Part shown: positions 7,084-14,768 of the stretch, piece by piece
Position numbering within the stretch: the stretch's first letter is position 1
How the letters are laid out: each line of letters opens with the position of its first letter
Origin: Candidatus Anaerostipes excrementavium
GTDB taxonomy: Bacteria > Bacillota > Clostridia > Lachnospirales > Lachnospiraceae
Direction: 5' to 3'
Assembly (NCBI GenBank): GCA_019114985.1
Contig: DXEM01000023.1
Span: 1 to 50,072 of the forward strand
Length of the DNA: 50,072 nucleotides
The notes under the pieces: generated by a model
Databases searched by the model: none
The model's input: the letters and a program-made list of their open reading frames with translations, nothing else
What the model was told of the DNA's origin: nothing
Made by a program: the position numbers and the translations under genes

Positions 7084-9303
7084 ATGCAAAAAGAAAATGG
7101 AATACAGATTCAAATCGGAGAGATTCGGGATCGGAAAGCATCAGATAAAATGGGATGGATCTGGCAGTTCATGGTATTTCTTTGTTATCTTAGCGGGGTT
7201 ATAGGGATTTTATATACTTTTCCGCTGAACCCATATCTAAATTATGGGAAGTTTCCGGTCTATGTCACAGCCGTTCTCTATGCTATGGTTCTTTTTCTCA
7301 AGGTTCAGTACAAGAATCCATGGATTCGTCTTGCGGTTTTGGGAGGAATTCCTATCATTCTTTTCCTTCACCTGCAGCAGCTTCCAAAACAGTGGGAAAC
7401 TTTGCAAACGGTTTTATCTGCAGAATCGGTTCCGCCAATGGAAGATTTTACAGTCGGAATGCAGATTTTTGCTATTTGCTGCACATCATTGGTTCAAGTT
7501 TTGATGTTTCGGCTTGGAGCCGGATGGGTGCTGTGGTTCTACAGCATTCCGATCCTGCTTTTAGGGCCGATGATTGGGCAAAGTCCAAATTTGCTGGGAA
7601 TTGTCTTGTTGTCTTTCTATCATCTTGGGACAAGCCTTTCCGGAAATATGTTATCCGGACGAAGTCAGACATATCCGGCGTTTTTTAGAAAAAGCCATAT
7701 GAAGACGGCCGGACGTGCCATGTATGTTCTTCTCCTTTCGTTTTTCCTATGTTTGGGAATCGCTGTACTGTTTACCAATCGTCATATGGAACAAATCTTC
7801 GAAGTGCCTATGTCATTGGAGCAAAAAATTCGTCAGCGAACCATGGAAATTTTTCAGGCAGAGGAGAATAAGGGAAAGATAAATCGGGGAAATCAGCATA
7901 TGTCCGGAGAGAATCAGATGGAGCTGATTTTGGATGAAAAACCGAGAGAACCGATCTATTTAAAAAACTATGTAGGCGGAAAGTATCGGGAAGGCAGCTG
8001 GGAAGAAGCAAACGATGCTGCATTCTATGACCAGTCAGCCCGAAATGGGCAATATATTGAAAGACATACCTTTGAAAACCGTGAATTTTCCTTCCTTCAA
8101 TATGCCGGGGATGGGGATGTTATGCCGTTTCGTCTGGAAATCCGTCTGTTGTCTTCCGGTCTGAAAGGACACTATATCCCTTATTTATCCGGAAATTTGT
8201 CAGCAGAGGAGGGCAGCTATGTATATGCCGTTTATACACGAGAACAGTTTGAAAATCAGCTGGAACAAGCCTCCCATGAAGATGTTTGGGAATATCAAAA
8301 AATGGAAAGCCAGTACGGGGAATTTGCAAGGGAACAATATTTAGATGTAGACCGGGAGAAACTTCCTCGTCTAACTAAGCTTTGCAGGGAGCATCCAATG
8401 CAGGGGCAGGACAGCATCACGGCTTATATCATGGAAACACTGCACAGCAGAACTTCCTATACCTTAAATCCGGGGATCACCCCTTTCGGAGAAGAAATTC
8501 CGGAATATTTTTTGTTTGAAAGCAAAAAAGGATACTGCCAGCATTATGCTGCAACAGCAGCGCTGATGTATCGTCTGTATGGAATTCCTTCAAGGTATGT
8601 GTCCGGATATATGGCAGCGCCTGGAGATTTTGCGCAAAGGGAAGACGGAACATGGCATGCCGTCCTGGAAGACAGGGACGCCCATGCATGGACGGAAATC
8701 TATGTGGAAGGACAGGGGTGGAAGGTTGTGGATACAACACCATCTGCAGAAGAAGAGCCGGAAAACGAGAGCACGCAGGAACAAGAAACTGCCGCAGCAC
8801 AGCAGGATGACAGCGGCAGCCTGGAGAAAACTTTAACAGAAGAGGAAAGTCAGGCAGCAGACCCCAAAAACCATATGGAATCTGTACTCATGGTTGTTAA
8901 ATCAGCATTTCACGTACTTATGGTCTTGTTGTCTATAGGACTTCTCATTGTTCTGCTGTGGTCCAGAAAAGAGAAAAAACGGGAAGAAATAAAATCTTTC
9001 CGAGCCGATGTATTATATGTTCAAATGATAGAATTTCTGCATTTTGGCGGCTTTTTAAAAGGATATATGGGGATGGAAAAAGATTTTTCAGAACGGCTGA
9101 CAGAAACGGTGGAAGACTTATCTGAGGAAGAAGCCGGTCGTTTGATTCGTCTCGTGTACCGGGAATCTTATGGCAGAGGGCATTTACCGGAAGAAGATCG
9201 GCAAAACGTGTACCAGATCTATAGAAAAGTCTGCGGATTCATATATCAAAATTTAAAATGCTATCAAAAATGGTATGCAAAATATTGGAAGGTATATGAC
9301 TAG
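7084..9303 (+). CDS. membrane-bound transglutaminase-like protein
   Basis: This 739-residue protein has several transmembrane segments in the first 230 residues, a large extracytoplasmic part, a transglutaminase-like core, and a C-terminal transmembrane helix (about residues 600-625) followed by a cytoplasmic tail similar to DUF4129-type ends. The core carries the full triad: Cys485 (GYCQHYA), His534 (DAHAWTEIY) and Asp550 (VVDTTPS). A Glu/Gln-rich linker (about 553-585) joins core and helix. Such proteins may be peptidases or cross-linking enzymes at the cell surface; the substrate is unknown. Ribosome site before the chosen ATG is weak, so the start is uncertain by some 20 residues. Confidence 0.88.
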   Translation: MQKENGIQIQIGEIRDRKASDKMGWIWQFMVFLCYLSGVIGILYTFPLNPYLNYGKFPVYVTAVLYAMVLFLKVQYKNPWIRLAVLGGIPIILFLHLQQLPKQWETLQTVLSAESVPPMEDFTVGMQIFAICCTSLVQVLMFRLGAGWVLWFYSIPILLLGPMIGQSPNLLGIVLLSFYHLGTSLSGNMLSGRSQTYPAFFRKSHMKTAGRAMYVLLLSFFLCLGIAVLFTNRHMEQIFEVPMSLEQKIRQRTMEIFQAEENKGKINRGNQHMSGENQMELILDEKPREPIYLKNYVGGKYREGSWEEANDAAFYDQSARNGQYIERHTFENREFSFLQYAGDGDVMPFRLEIRLLSSGLKGHYIPYLSGNLSAEEGSYVYAVYTREQFENQLEQASHEDVWEYQKMESQYGEFAREQYLDVDREKLPRLTKLCREHPMQGQDSITAYIMETLHSRTSYTLNPGITPFGEEIPEYFLFESKKGYCQHYAATAALMYRLYGIPSRYVSGYMAAPGDFAQREDGTWHAVLEDRDAHAWTEIYVEGQGWKVVDTTPSAEEEPENESTQEQETAAAQQDDSGSLEKTLTEEESQAADPKNHMESVLMVVKSAFHVLMVLLSIGLLIVLLWSRKEKKREEIKSFRADVLYVQMIEFLHFGGFLKGYMGMEKDFSERLTETVEDLSEEEAGRLIRLVYRESYGRGHLPEEDRQNVYQIYRKVCGFIYQNLKCYQKWYAKYWKVYD

Positions 9304-9323
9304 AAATCTGTGCCGACTGTCAT

Positions 9324-9352
9324 TTGACAGCGAGGGGAAAATGTGGTACAAA
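9324..9352 (+). promoter_or_regulatory. promoter of the Lsa-like ABC-F gene leader
   Basis: Consensus TTGACA (9324-9329), a 17-bp spacer and TACAAA (9347-9352) preceded by TG at the extended -10 position. Predicted start near 9359, leaving a leader of about 335 nt before the ABC-F start codon. Confidence 0.55.
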
Positions 9353-9381
9353 AGAAAAAAAGAAAGATTTGAGGTGGGAAG

Positions 9382-9393
9382 ATGCGGAAATAA
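9382..9393 (+). CDS. three-codon upstream ORF (Met-Arg-Lys-stop), candidate attenuator peptide
   Basis: ATG CGG AAA TAA is preceded by GAGGTGGG four to five bases upstream, a believable ribosome site close to the predicted transcript start. Tiny uORFs whose translating ribosome is stalled by an antibiotic are an established way to control ABC-F resistance genes. Whether this one is translated is inference. Confidence 0.4.
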   Translation: MRK

Positions 9394-9504
9394 TCTTGCG
9401 AGATAGAAAACAAGTTCGACGAAGCGGCAGTTATGTTGTCAGCTGCTTTGTTATGATGTTTTCCAAGAGACGGAATGGAACCGTCTTTATGAAACAGCAG
9501 GAAA

Positions 9505-9606
9505 TTTCCGCAGATCTTACCATAAGAAATATGAATCGATCGTACTTGTAAAGAGGCAGAAAGGGCGCCTTTTTGCAGGATCATTCCATTGGAGACATTG
9601 CGGAGA
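9505..9606 (+). promoter_or_regulatory. possible antiterminator pairing in the ABC-F leader
   Basis: TTTCCGCA (9505-9512) can pair with TGCGGAGA (9599-9606), which is part of the 5' arm of the downstream terminator. The two structures exclude each other, as needed for attenuation. A second small hairpin with a T-run (GAGGC ... GCCTTTTT, 9553-9574) lies in the loop of this pairing. Structure is read by eye only. Confidence 0.4.
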
Positions 9607-9627
9607 ATTTTCTGTGATGTCTTTTTT
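9593..9627 (+). terminator. strong intrinsic terminator or attenuator upstream of the ABC-F gene
   Basis: AGACATTGCGGAG (9593-9605), loop AATT, TTCTGTGATGTCT (9610-9622): 13 base pairs including wobbles, followed by five more T. It lies between the promoter at 9324 and the ABC-F start at 9693, and no second promoter is evident after it, so transcription of the gene seems to require passing it. It may also end transcripts from the transglutaminase operon. Confidence 0.75.
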
Positions 9628-9692
9628 GTTCTATGGGAAAGTCTTTCGGATTGCCCTATCGAACAAGAAATCGCTTGAAAGGAGGAATGGCG

Positions 9693-11189
9693 ATGTCAAT
9701 GATTCGTATTGCAAATCTAACATTCGGTTATGAGGGAAGCTATGAGGACGTATTTGAAAATGTGTCTTTTCAGATGGATACAAAATGGAAATTGGGATTG
9801 ATTGGAAGGAATGGAAAGGGAAAGACGACCCTGCTTCATCTTTTGATGGGAAAGTATCCGTATAAAGGGGAAATTAGCACCAATGCCTTTTTTGACTATT
9901 TTCCGTTCCAGGTGCAGAAGACAGAGCGTCTTACGGCAGATGTGCTGGAAGATATGGATCCTCAGTATGAATTTTGGAAAGTTATGCGGGAGATGAATGA
10001 TCTGCATATGTCGGAAGAGCTGTTGTTTCGTCCGTTTCAGACTCTTTCTTATGGAGAGCGGACCAAGATAGAGCTGGCCGTGCTGTTTGCGAAAGAAAAC
10101 GCGTTTTTATTGCTGGATGAGCCGACCAATCATTTAGATGTGGAAGGACGAAAGATCGTCGCAGATTATTTAAGCAAAAAACAAGGATTTATCCTGGTAT
10201 CCCATGACAGGGCGTTTCTGGATGGCTGTGTCGATCATATTCTTTCCATCAATCGAAACAGCATAGAAGTACAAAAAGGAAATTTCTCTTCCTGGTATGA
10301 AAATAAAAAGCGGAAAGATCAATTTGAATTGGCAGAAAATGCGAAAATAAAAAAAGAGCTGAAACATTTAAAAGAAGCCTCCAAAAGGACAGGAGATTGG
10401 GCAGACAGATCCGAGCGTTCCAAGATCGGTCATGATCCCATCAAACAGCGGGACTGGAAAGGAAGACGGCCTTTTATCGGAGAAAAAACCAGAAAAATGC
10501 AGGCAAGAAAAAAAGATATTCAGCAAAAACAGCGGAGAGTTATCGAGCAAAAGTCCGAATTGTTAAAAGATATAGAGGAAATGGAATCTTTAAAACTTCA
10601 TCCAAAACAGCACTTTAAAAAGCAGCTGATTTGCTGCCGTGATCTGCAGATACAATATGATGACAGAGAAATTTTTATGCCGTTATCTTTTGAAATCCAA
10701 CAGGGGGATCGAGTTGTTTTGAAAGGAAGCAATGGATGTGGAAAGTCCAGCCTGATCAAATTGATTCTTGGAGAAGCAATCGATTACAAGGGAACATTGG
10801 AAAGAGCAAGCCAACTGGAGATTTCCTATGTGTCTCAGGACACCTCCATGTTAAAAGGGACACTTCGGGATTATGCTCAGGAAAAAGGAATTGAGGAATC
10901 TCTGCTGAAATCGATTCTTAGAAAACTTGATTTTGAGAGGGAGACGTTTGACCGAAACATGGAATCCTTTAGCCAGGGACAGAAAAAGAAAGTGCTGATT
11001 GCTGCAAGTTTATGTGATCAGGCTCATCTGTATCTCTGGGATGAGCCATTAAATTACATTGATATTTTTTCAAGGATGCAGATCGAAGAATTGCTGGAAA
11101 CATTTCGGCCGACTATGTTGTTTGTAGAACATGACAAGACCTTTGCCGATCGAATTGCAGCGAAAGCTGTCCCAATCGTTCCTTTGTAA
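9693..11189 (+). CDS. Lsa-like ABC-F ribosomal protection protein (antibiotic resistance type)
   Basis: This 498-residue protein has two ATP-binding domains and no membrane segment. Domain 1 has Walker A GRNGKGKTT, signature LSYGER and Walker B LLLDEPTNHLD; domain 2 has GSNGCGKSS, SFSQGQKKK and LYLWDEPLNYID. A charged linker (about residues 205-295) joins them. Length and segments such as MDTKWKLGLIGRNG, GFILVSHDRAF and FELAENAKIKKE closely resemble Lsa(A) of Enterococcus, whose class displaces lincosamides, streptogramin A and pleuromutilins from the ribosome. The ATG at 9693 is chosen because GAAAGGAGG ends seven bases before it; the frame is open further up to 9633. Spectrum of resistance is not predictable from sequence. 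Confidence 0.85.
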   Translation: MSMIRIANLTFGYEGSYEDVFENVSFQMDTKWKLGLIGRNGKGKTTLLHLLMGKYPYKGEISTNAFFDYFPFQVQKTERLTADVLEDMDPQYEFWKVMREMNDLHMSEELLFRPFQTLSYGERTKIELAVLFAKENAFLLLDEPTNHLDVEGRKIVADYLSKKQGFILVSHDRAFLDGCVDHILSINRNSIEVQKGNFSSWYENKKRKDQFELAENAKIKKELKHLKEASKRTGDWADRSERSKIGHDPIKQRDWKGRRPFIGEKTRKMQARKKDIQQKQRRVIEQKSELLKDIEEMESLKLHPKQHFKKQLICCRDLQIQYDDREIFMPLSFEIQQGDRVVLKGSNGCGKSSLIKLILGEAIDYKGTLERASQLEISYVSQDTSMLKGTLRDYAQEKGIEESLLKSILRKLDFERETFDRNMESFSQGQKKKVLIAASLCDQAHLYLWDEPLNYIDIFSRMQIEELLETFRPTMLFVEHDKTFADRIAAKAVPIVPL

Positions 11190-11195
11190 TCTTTG

Positions 11196-11224
11196 TTGAC
11201 AGAAGATAGGTGGTTTTGTAATAT
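11196..11224 (+). promoter_or_regulatory. promoter of the PH-domain protein pair
   Basis: TTGACA (11196-11201), 17-bp spacer, TAATAT (11219-11224), about 45 bases before the start codon. Consensus -35 and optimal spacing. Confidence 0.65.
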
Positions 11225-11269
11225 GATTTCATAACAAACAATTTATCGATTAGAGAGAAGGAGGGAGTT

Positions 11270-11791
11270 ATGGAGCAGAATTTAAAGGGTGTATCAGGTG
11301 AGGTAGAATATGAGAAATTGCCAAAACGAGCCCTTTATTGTATGTATGCCTCAGGAGCTGTGGCAGGGGTAATCTGCCTGTTGATTTTGGGAGCCGTCAA
11401 TTATTTTTGGATTTTTCCAAAGGAGATTGGCGCGGGGAAATGGATTTCCTTGGTTCTTTTGATTCTAATTTTTGTGGACGTGGGAATCAGTCCGTATTTT
11501 CGATTCCATAGATATCGTTACAGTATTAATGAAGAATGCATCGATATCATAGAGGGATATTTGTTTGTGAAAAGAAACATTGTTCCCATCGAACGGCTTC
11601 ACAAATTGCAGACGGCAAGAGGGCCGTTCGACCAGATTTTTAAAGTGGCAAAAGTAATCGTGACGACAGGCGGAGGAGATGTGACGCTTTCCTTTGTGGA
11701 AGAGGAGAAAGCGGAACAGATTGCAGATACACTAAGACACAGGATTAATGAAATTGTGATTGAGCAAAGGGGCAGTCATGAAGGAGAATAA
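11270..11791 (+). CDS. bacterial PH-domain membrane protein, YdbS-like
   Basis: This 173-residue protein has two transmembrane helices (about residues 25-50 and 58-78) followed by a bacterial PH domain (bPH_2) with the typical RYSINEECIDIIEGYLFVKRNIVPIERLHKLQ pattern split over residues 84-115. It is encoded as the first gene of a pair with a larger two- to three-domain homologue, the arrangement of Bacillus subtilis ydbS-ydbT, which contribute to resistance to some antimicrobial peptides. A strong AAGGAGGGAG ribosome site precedes the ATG. Its own role here is unknown; neighbouring an ABC-F resistance gene may be coincidence. Confidence 0.85.
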   Translation: MEQNLKGVSGEVEYEKLPKRALYCMYASGAVAGVICLLILGAVNYFWIFPKEIGAGKWISLVLLILIFVDVGISPYFRFHRYRYSINEECIDIIEGYLFVKRNIVPIERLHKLQTARGPFDQIFKVAKVIVTTGGGDVTLSFVEEEKAEQIADTLRHRINEIVIEQRGSHEGE

Positions 11792-13283
11792 AAGATTCAG
11801 GAACCATATTTCAATCGTGGCAGAACAGATTTTTGGGGGCTTTTTTGCTGTCATTTTGATTCTTGCAGTGCAGCTGTTCCAGGAAGCGGATGAGATTTCA
11901 AAAGCAGACCTTTCCGTTCTTTTTGATAAAAGCGGTTTTATTCTTCTGGGAGTGATTGCGCTTCTTATCATAATCACTGCAAACAGGTTTCTGGTATGGG
12001 CAAAAACATACATATCCATCGAAGAAAATGCTATCGTGATCGAGAGGAATACGGTAAATAAGAAGAAAAATACGATTGGAATTAAAAATATTTCCAATAT
12101 CAATACCGAACAGAATCTGTTTGAGATGCTGATGGGAACTTGTAAAATAAAAATAGATACCAATAGCCGTTCTACGGCGGATCAAACGGATGTTAAGATC
12201 GTGTTGAAGAAAGCAGATGCGAAAGCTTTCCAAAAGGAAGTTTCCATGCGGATGAAGGGTTTGGAGGAAGAGGAAGGAAACGAAGATACAGAAAAAGAAG
12301 CTTTCGATATCCAAGCGAGTTTTGGAGACATTATGCGCCATGGGTTATATTCCGTTAACATTTTTTCTGTGATTCTTGTCATTGCAGGTTTTGCCGGGAC
12401 GGCATTTACAGCCGTTCGGATGCTGGCACAGCCGGATCCTTTGGGCGCGCTGTTTCGCTTTGCGGCAGCGGATCTTGTCATTATTTCAACAATTTTGTCT
12501 GGAATATGGGATACGGCAAAAGATTTTATAAGGTACTATGATTTCCGCGCCAAACGGGAGAAAGATCGAATTTATCTTTGTTATGGCCTTGTGAAAAAGG
12601 TGGAGTATACGATTCCGGTAGATAAGATTCAGGCGCTCATTATCCGGCAGTCCCTGGTTGCCAGAATTTTTGGGAGATATAAAGCAGAGATCGTAAATAT
12701 TGGCATGGGGGATGATAAAGAAGAACAGAACGCGTTCCTTGTGCTGTATGGAACAAAGGATCAATTAAAGGAACAGATCGGACTCCTGCTGCCGGAATTT
12801 GAAGAGACGCTGGAACAGGAAGCCGAAAGAGTGCCAAAGAGCGTATGGGCGGCCTGGATGATACCAATGGCAATCTATACCGTCTGCATATGTGCAGCCG
12901 GAGCCGTGATAGGCGCTTTGATTCCACAGTATATGCCATGGATCTGGGGATGCACGGCAGGCCTGATTGGTGCAGCTTTCCTTGGAATGCTGTTAAAATT
13001 TATGACGGAAGGTGTGAATGTTGGGGATCGATTTTTAAAGCTTTCCCATGGATATTTTGGAAGGAAGTTTATCGCAGTGCGATACGAAAAAATTCAGTCT
13101 CTGGAGTTAAAGCAAAACATTGCTGCTCGTGCACTGGGAATCCAGAAAGGACAGATTTCTCTTTTAGCTTCTGCATCTGATACCTCCAAACACATTCCAT
13201 ATTTCCGGCAGGAACTGGCAAAATGTCTGCGGGAAGCAGTATTACATCCGGAAACAGATCAAAAGAAATCATTTTCATGTTGA
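11778..13283 (+). CDS. bacterial PH-domain membrane protein, YdbT-like
   Basis: This 501-residue protein contains transmembrane pairs near residues 15-70, 190-245 and 355-400, each followed by a PH-like domain with motifs such as NTVNKKKNTIGIKNISNI, YGLVKKVEYTIPVDKIQAL and FGRKFIAVRYEKIQSLELKQ (the last three each under 21 residues). The multi-repeat form matches YdbT. I chose the ATG at 11778 with AAAGGGG six bases upstream; it overlaps the preceding gene by 14 bases, implying coupled translation. An in-frame TTG at 11760 is less likely. The stop codon overlaps the -35 element of the pheS T-box promoter. Confidence 0.85.
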   Translation: MKENKRFRNHISIVAEQIFGGFFAVILILAVQLFQEADEISKADLSVLFDKSGFILLGVIALLIIITANRFLVWAKTYISIEENAIVIERNTVNKKKNTIGIKNISNINTEQNLFEMLMGTCKIKIDTNSRSTADQTDVKIVLKKADAKAFQKEVSMRMKGLEEEEGNEDTEKEAFDIQASFGDIMRHGLYSVNIFSVILVIAGFAGTAFTAVRMLAQPDPLGALFRFAAADLVIISTILSGIWDTAKDFIRYYDFRAKREKDRIYLCYGLVKKVEYTIPVDKIQALIIRQSLVARIFGRYKAEIVNIGMGDDKEEQNAFLVLYGTKDQLKEQIGLLLPEFEETLEQEAERVPKSVWAAWMIPMAIYTVCICAAGAVIGALIPQYMPWIWGCTAGLIGAAFLGMLLKFMTEGVNVGDRFLKLSHGYFGRKFIAVRYEKIQSLELKQNIAARALGIQKGQISLLASASDTSKHIPYFRQELAKCLREAVLHPETDQKKSFSC

Positions 13284-13308
13284 CTTTTGTTTCGCTTGTG
13301 TATAAAAT
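13280..13308 (+). promoter_or_regulatory. promoter of the pheST T-box leader
   Basis: TTGACT (13280-13285), 17-bp spacer, TAAAAT (13303-13308). The -35 box overlaps the stop codon of the PH-domain gene. Confidence 0.65.
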
Positions 13309-13314
13309 AAGAAA

Positions 13315-13533
13315 CGTTAAAAGCAATGATGGTGCACAGTAAGAAGCTTTGCTTCCGAATTTCACACCGTAGCTGTATCTTTGAATGAGACAGGATTTCT
13401 GTCAGTAGGAGATACCGGAGTCTGCCCGTTACGCAGAGACTAAGCGCCTATGGGAACAGGATTGCCATGGGAATTAGGGTGGTACCGCGAGCAGAAAGTT
13501 ACGGCTCGTCCCTTTGTGGACGGGTCTTTTTTT
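13315..13533 (+). promoter_or_regulatory. T-box riboswitch sensing tRNA-Phe, with its terminator
   Basis: The T-box core AATTAGGGTGGTACCGCG is at 13472-13489 and pairs in its bulge with the uncharged tRNA 3' end. A Phe codon TTC at 13361-13363, in GAATTTCACACC, is the likely specifier in the stem I loop, consistent with the pheST genes downstream. The terminator stem CTCGTCC/GGACGGG (13505-13524) is followed by seven T. Uncharged tRNA-Phe would stabilise the antiterminator and allow transcription of pheST. Confidence 0.92.
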
Positions 13534-13671
13534 ATTTCATGGAAAGCTGTGTTCCCATGAAATAAAACGCTCCGCGAGGATCGCACTGTGATGGTGCGGA
13601 AAATGTCGCTGGAGCGACCCATCGCAGGCGGAGAATCCTGCAAAACGGGATTCTTTTTTATATTTCATAGG
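13531..13671 (+). repeat. structured repeat element, copy A (palindrome plus multi-hairpin body) between T-box and pheS
   Basis: It begins with the palindrome TTTATTTCATGG (13531-13542) / CCATGAAATAAA (13555-13566), continues with CGCTCCGC paired to GCGGAG (about 13627-13633) around two inner hairpins (CGCAC/GTGCG and GTCGC/GCGAC), then a terminator-like hairpin, and ends at another ATTTCATAGG (13662-13671). Shorter relatives occur at 42147-42180 and 46799-46878. The shared parts with the latter are the palindrome, AAAACGCTCCGC, CGCAGGC and AATCCTGC. Confidence 0.7.
13633..13659 (+). terminator. second terminator-like hairpin upstream of pheS
   Basis: GAATCC (13633-13638) / GGATTC (13648-13653) followed by six T. 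It lies between the T-box terminator and the pheS ribosome site, so it should lower pheST readthrough unless something prevents its folding. Confidence 0.6.
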
Positions 13672-13687
13672 AAAAAGGAGATTAGCA

Positions 13688-14707
13688 ATGAAAGAGAGAT
13701 TGGAGGCAATCAAAAAGACAGCCTTAGAAAAAATCGAACAAGCAGATGCCATGGATACGTTGAATGATATCAGGGTTTCTGTACTTGGAAAAAAGGGAGA
13801 ACTCACTCAGGTATTAAAGGGGATGAAAGATGTTGCCAAGGAAGAACGTCCGGTAATCGGACAGATGGTCAACGATACCAGAGCCGTCATTGAGAAGGCG
13901 TTGGAAGAGGAAATGGCGATTCTTAAGAAAAAGATCCGAGAAGAAAAAATGAAAAAAGAAGTCATCGACGTGACTCTTCCGGGAAAAACTCATGAAAAAG
14001 GACATCGTCATCCGAATCAGATCGCGTTGGATGATCTGGAACGTGTATTTATTGGTATGGGCTATGAGGTCGTAGAAGGGCCGGAAGTAGAATACGATAA
14101 GTACAATTTTGAGCTGCTGAATATCCCGGAAAATCATCCGGCAAAAGATGAGCAGGACACGTTCTATATCAATAAGGATATTCTTCTTAGAACGCAGACA
14201 TCTCCGGTACAGGCACGTATCATGGAGACCGGTCAGATGCCGATTCGTGTGATTGCGCCTGGAAGAGTTTTCCGTTCCGATGAAGTGGATGCGACTCATT
14301 CCCCATCCTTCCATCAGGTAGAAGGACTTGTCATAGATAAAGGAATTACTTTTGCGGATTTGAAAGGAACATTAGAGCAGTTTGCGAAAGAATTCTTTGG
14401 ACCGGACACAAAAGTAAAATTCAGACCGCATCATTTCCCATTCACAGAGCCAAGTGCGGAAGTGGATGTTACCTGTTTCAAATGCGGCGGCAAAGGATGC
14501 CGTATGTGCGGCGGAAGCGGATGGATCGAGATCCTTGGATGCGGAATGGTACATCCTCACGTATTGGAGATGTGCGGAATTGATCCGGAAGTATATTCAG
14601 GATTTGCCTTCGGTATCGGTCTGGAACGTATCGCACTGTTAAAATACGAAATCGACGATATGCGCCTGCTGTATGAAAATGATAAGAGATTTTTAAGTCA
14701 GTTCTAA
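13688..14707 (+). CDS. pheS: phenylalanine--tRNA ligase alpha subunit
   Basis: This 339-residue subunit contains the N-terminal coiled-coil arm (about residues 1-95) that contacts tRNA and the class II catalytic core. Motif 2 lies in VFRSDEVDATHSPSFHQVEG and motif 3 in GFAFGIGLERIALLKY; a zinc-like CFKCGGKGCRMCGGSGW insert is typical of many bacterial PheS. Together with PheT it charges tRNA-Phe. An AAAAAGGAG ribosome site precedes the ATG. Expression is controlled by the T-box upstream. The gene is full length. Confidence 0.98.
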   Translation: MKERLEAIKKTALEKIEQADAMDTLNDIRVSVLGKKGELTQVLKGMKDVAKEERPVIGQMVNDTRAVIEKALEEEMAILKKKIREEKMKKEVIDVTLPGKTHEKGHRHPNQIALDDLERVFIGMGYEVVEGPEVEYDKYNFELLNIPENHPAKDEQDTFYINKDILLRTQTSPVQARIMETGQMPIRVIAPGRVFRSDEVDATHSPSFHQVEGLVIDKGITFADLKGTLEQFAKEFFGPDTKVKFRPHHFPFTEPSAEVDVTCFKCGGKGCRMCGGSGWIEILGCGMVHPHVLEMCGIDPEVYSGFAFGIGLERIALLKYEIDDMRLLYENDKRFLSQF

Positions 14708-14768
14708 AGAAGCGCAGGATCGTAAATAAAAATGATATTAAAATAGATGGAAAAAGGAGAAAAAAGAA

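Noticed and set aside
9324-9551. 75-codon open frame in the ABC-F leader
   Set aside because: It would start inside the predicted promoter and has no ribosome site; the region is better explained as a regulatory leader.
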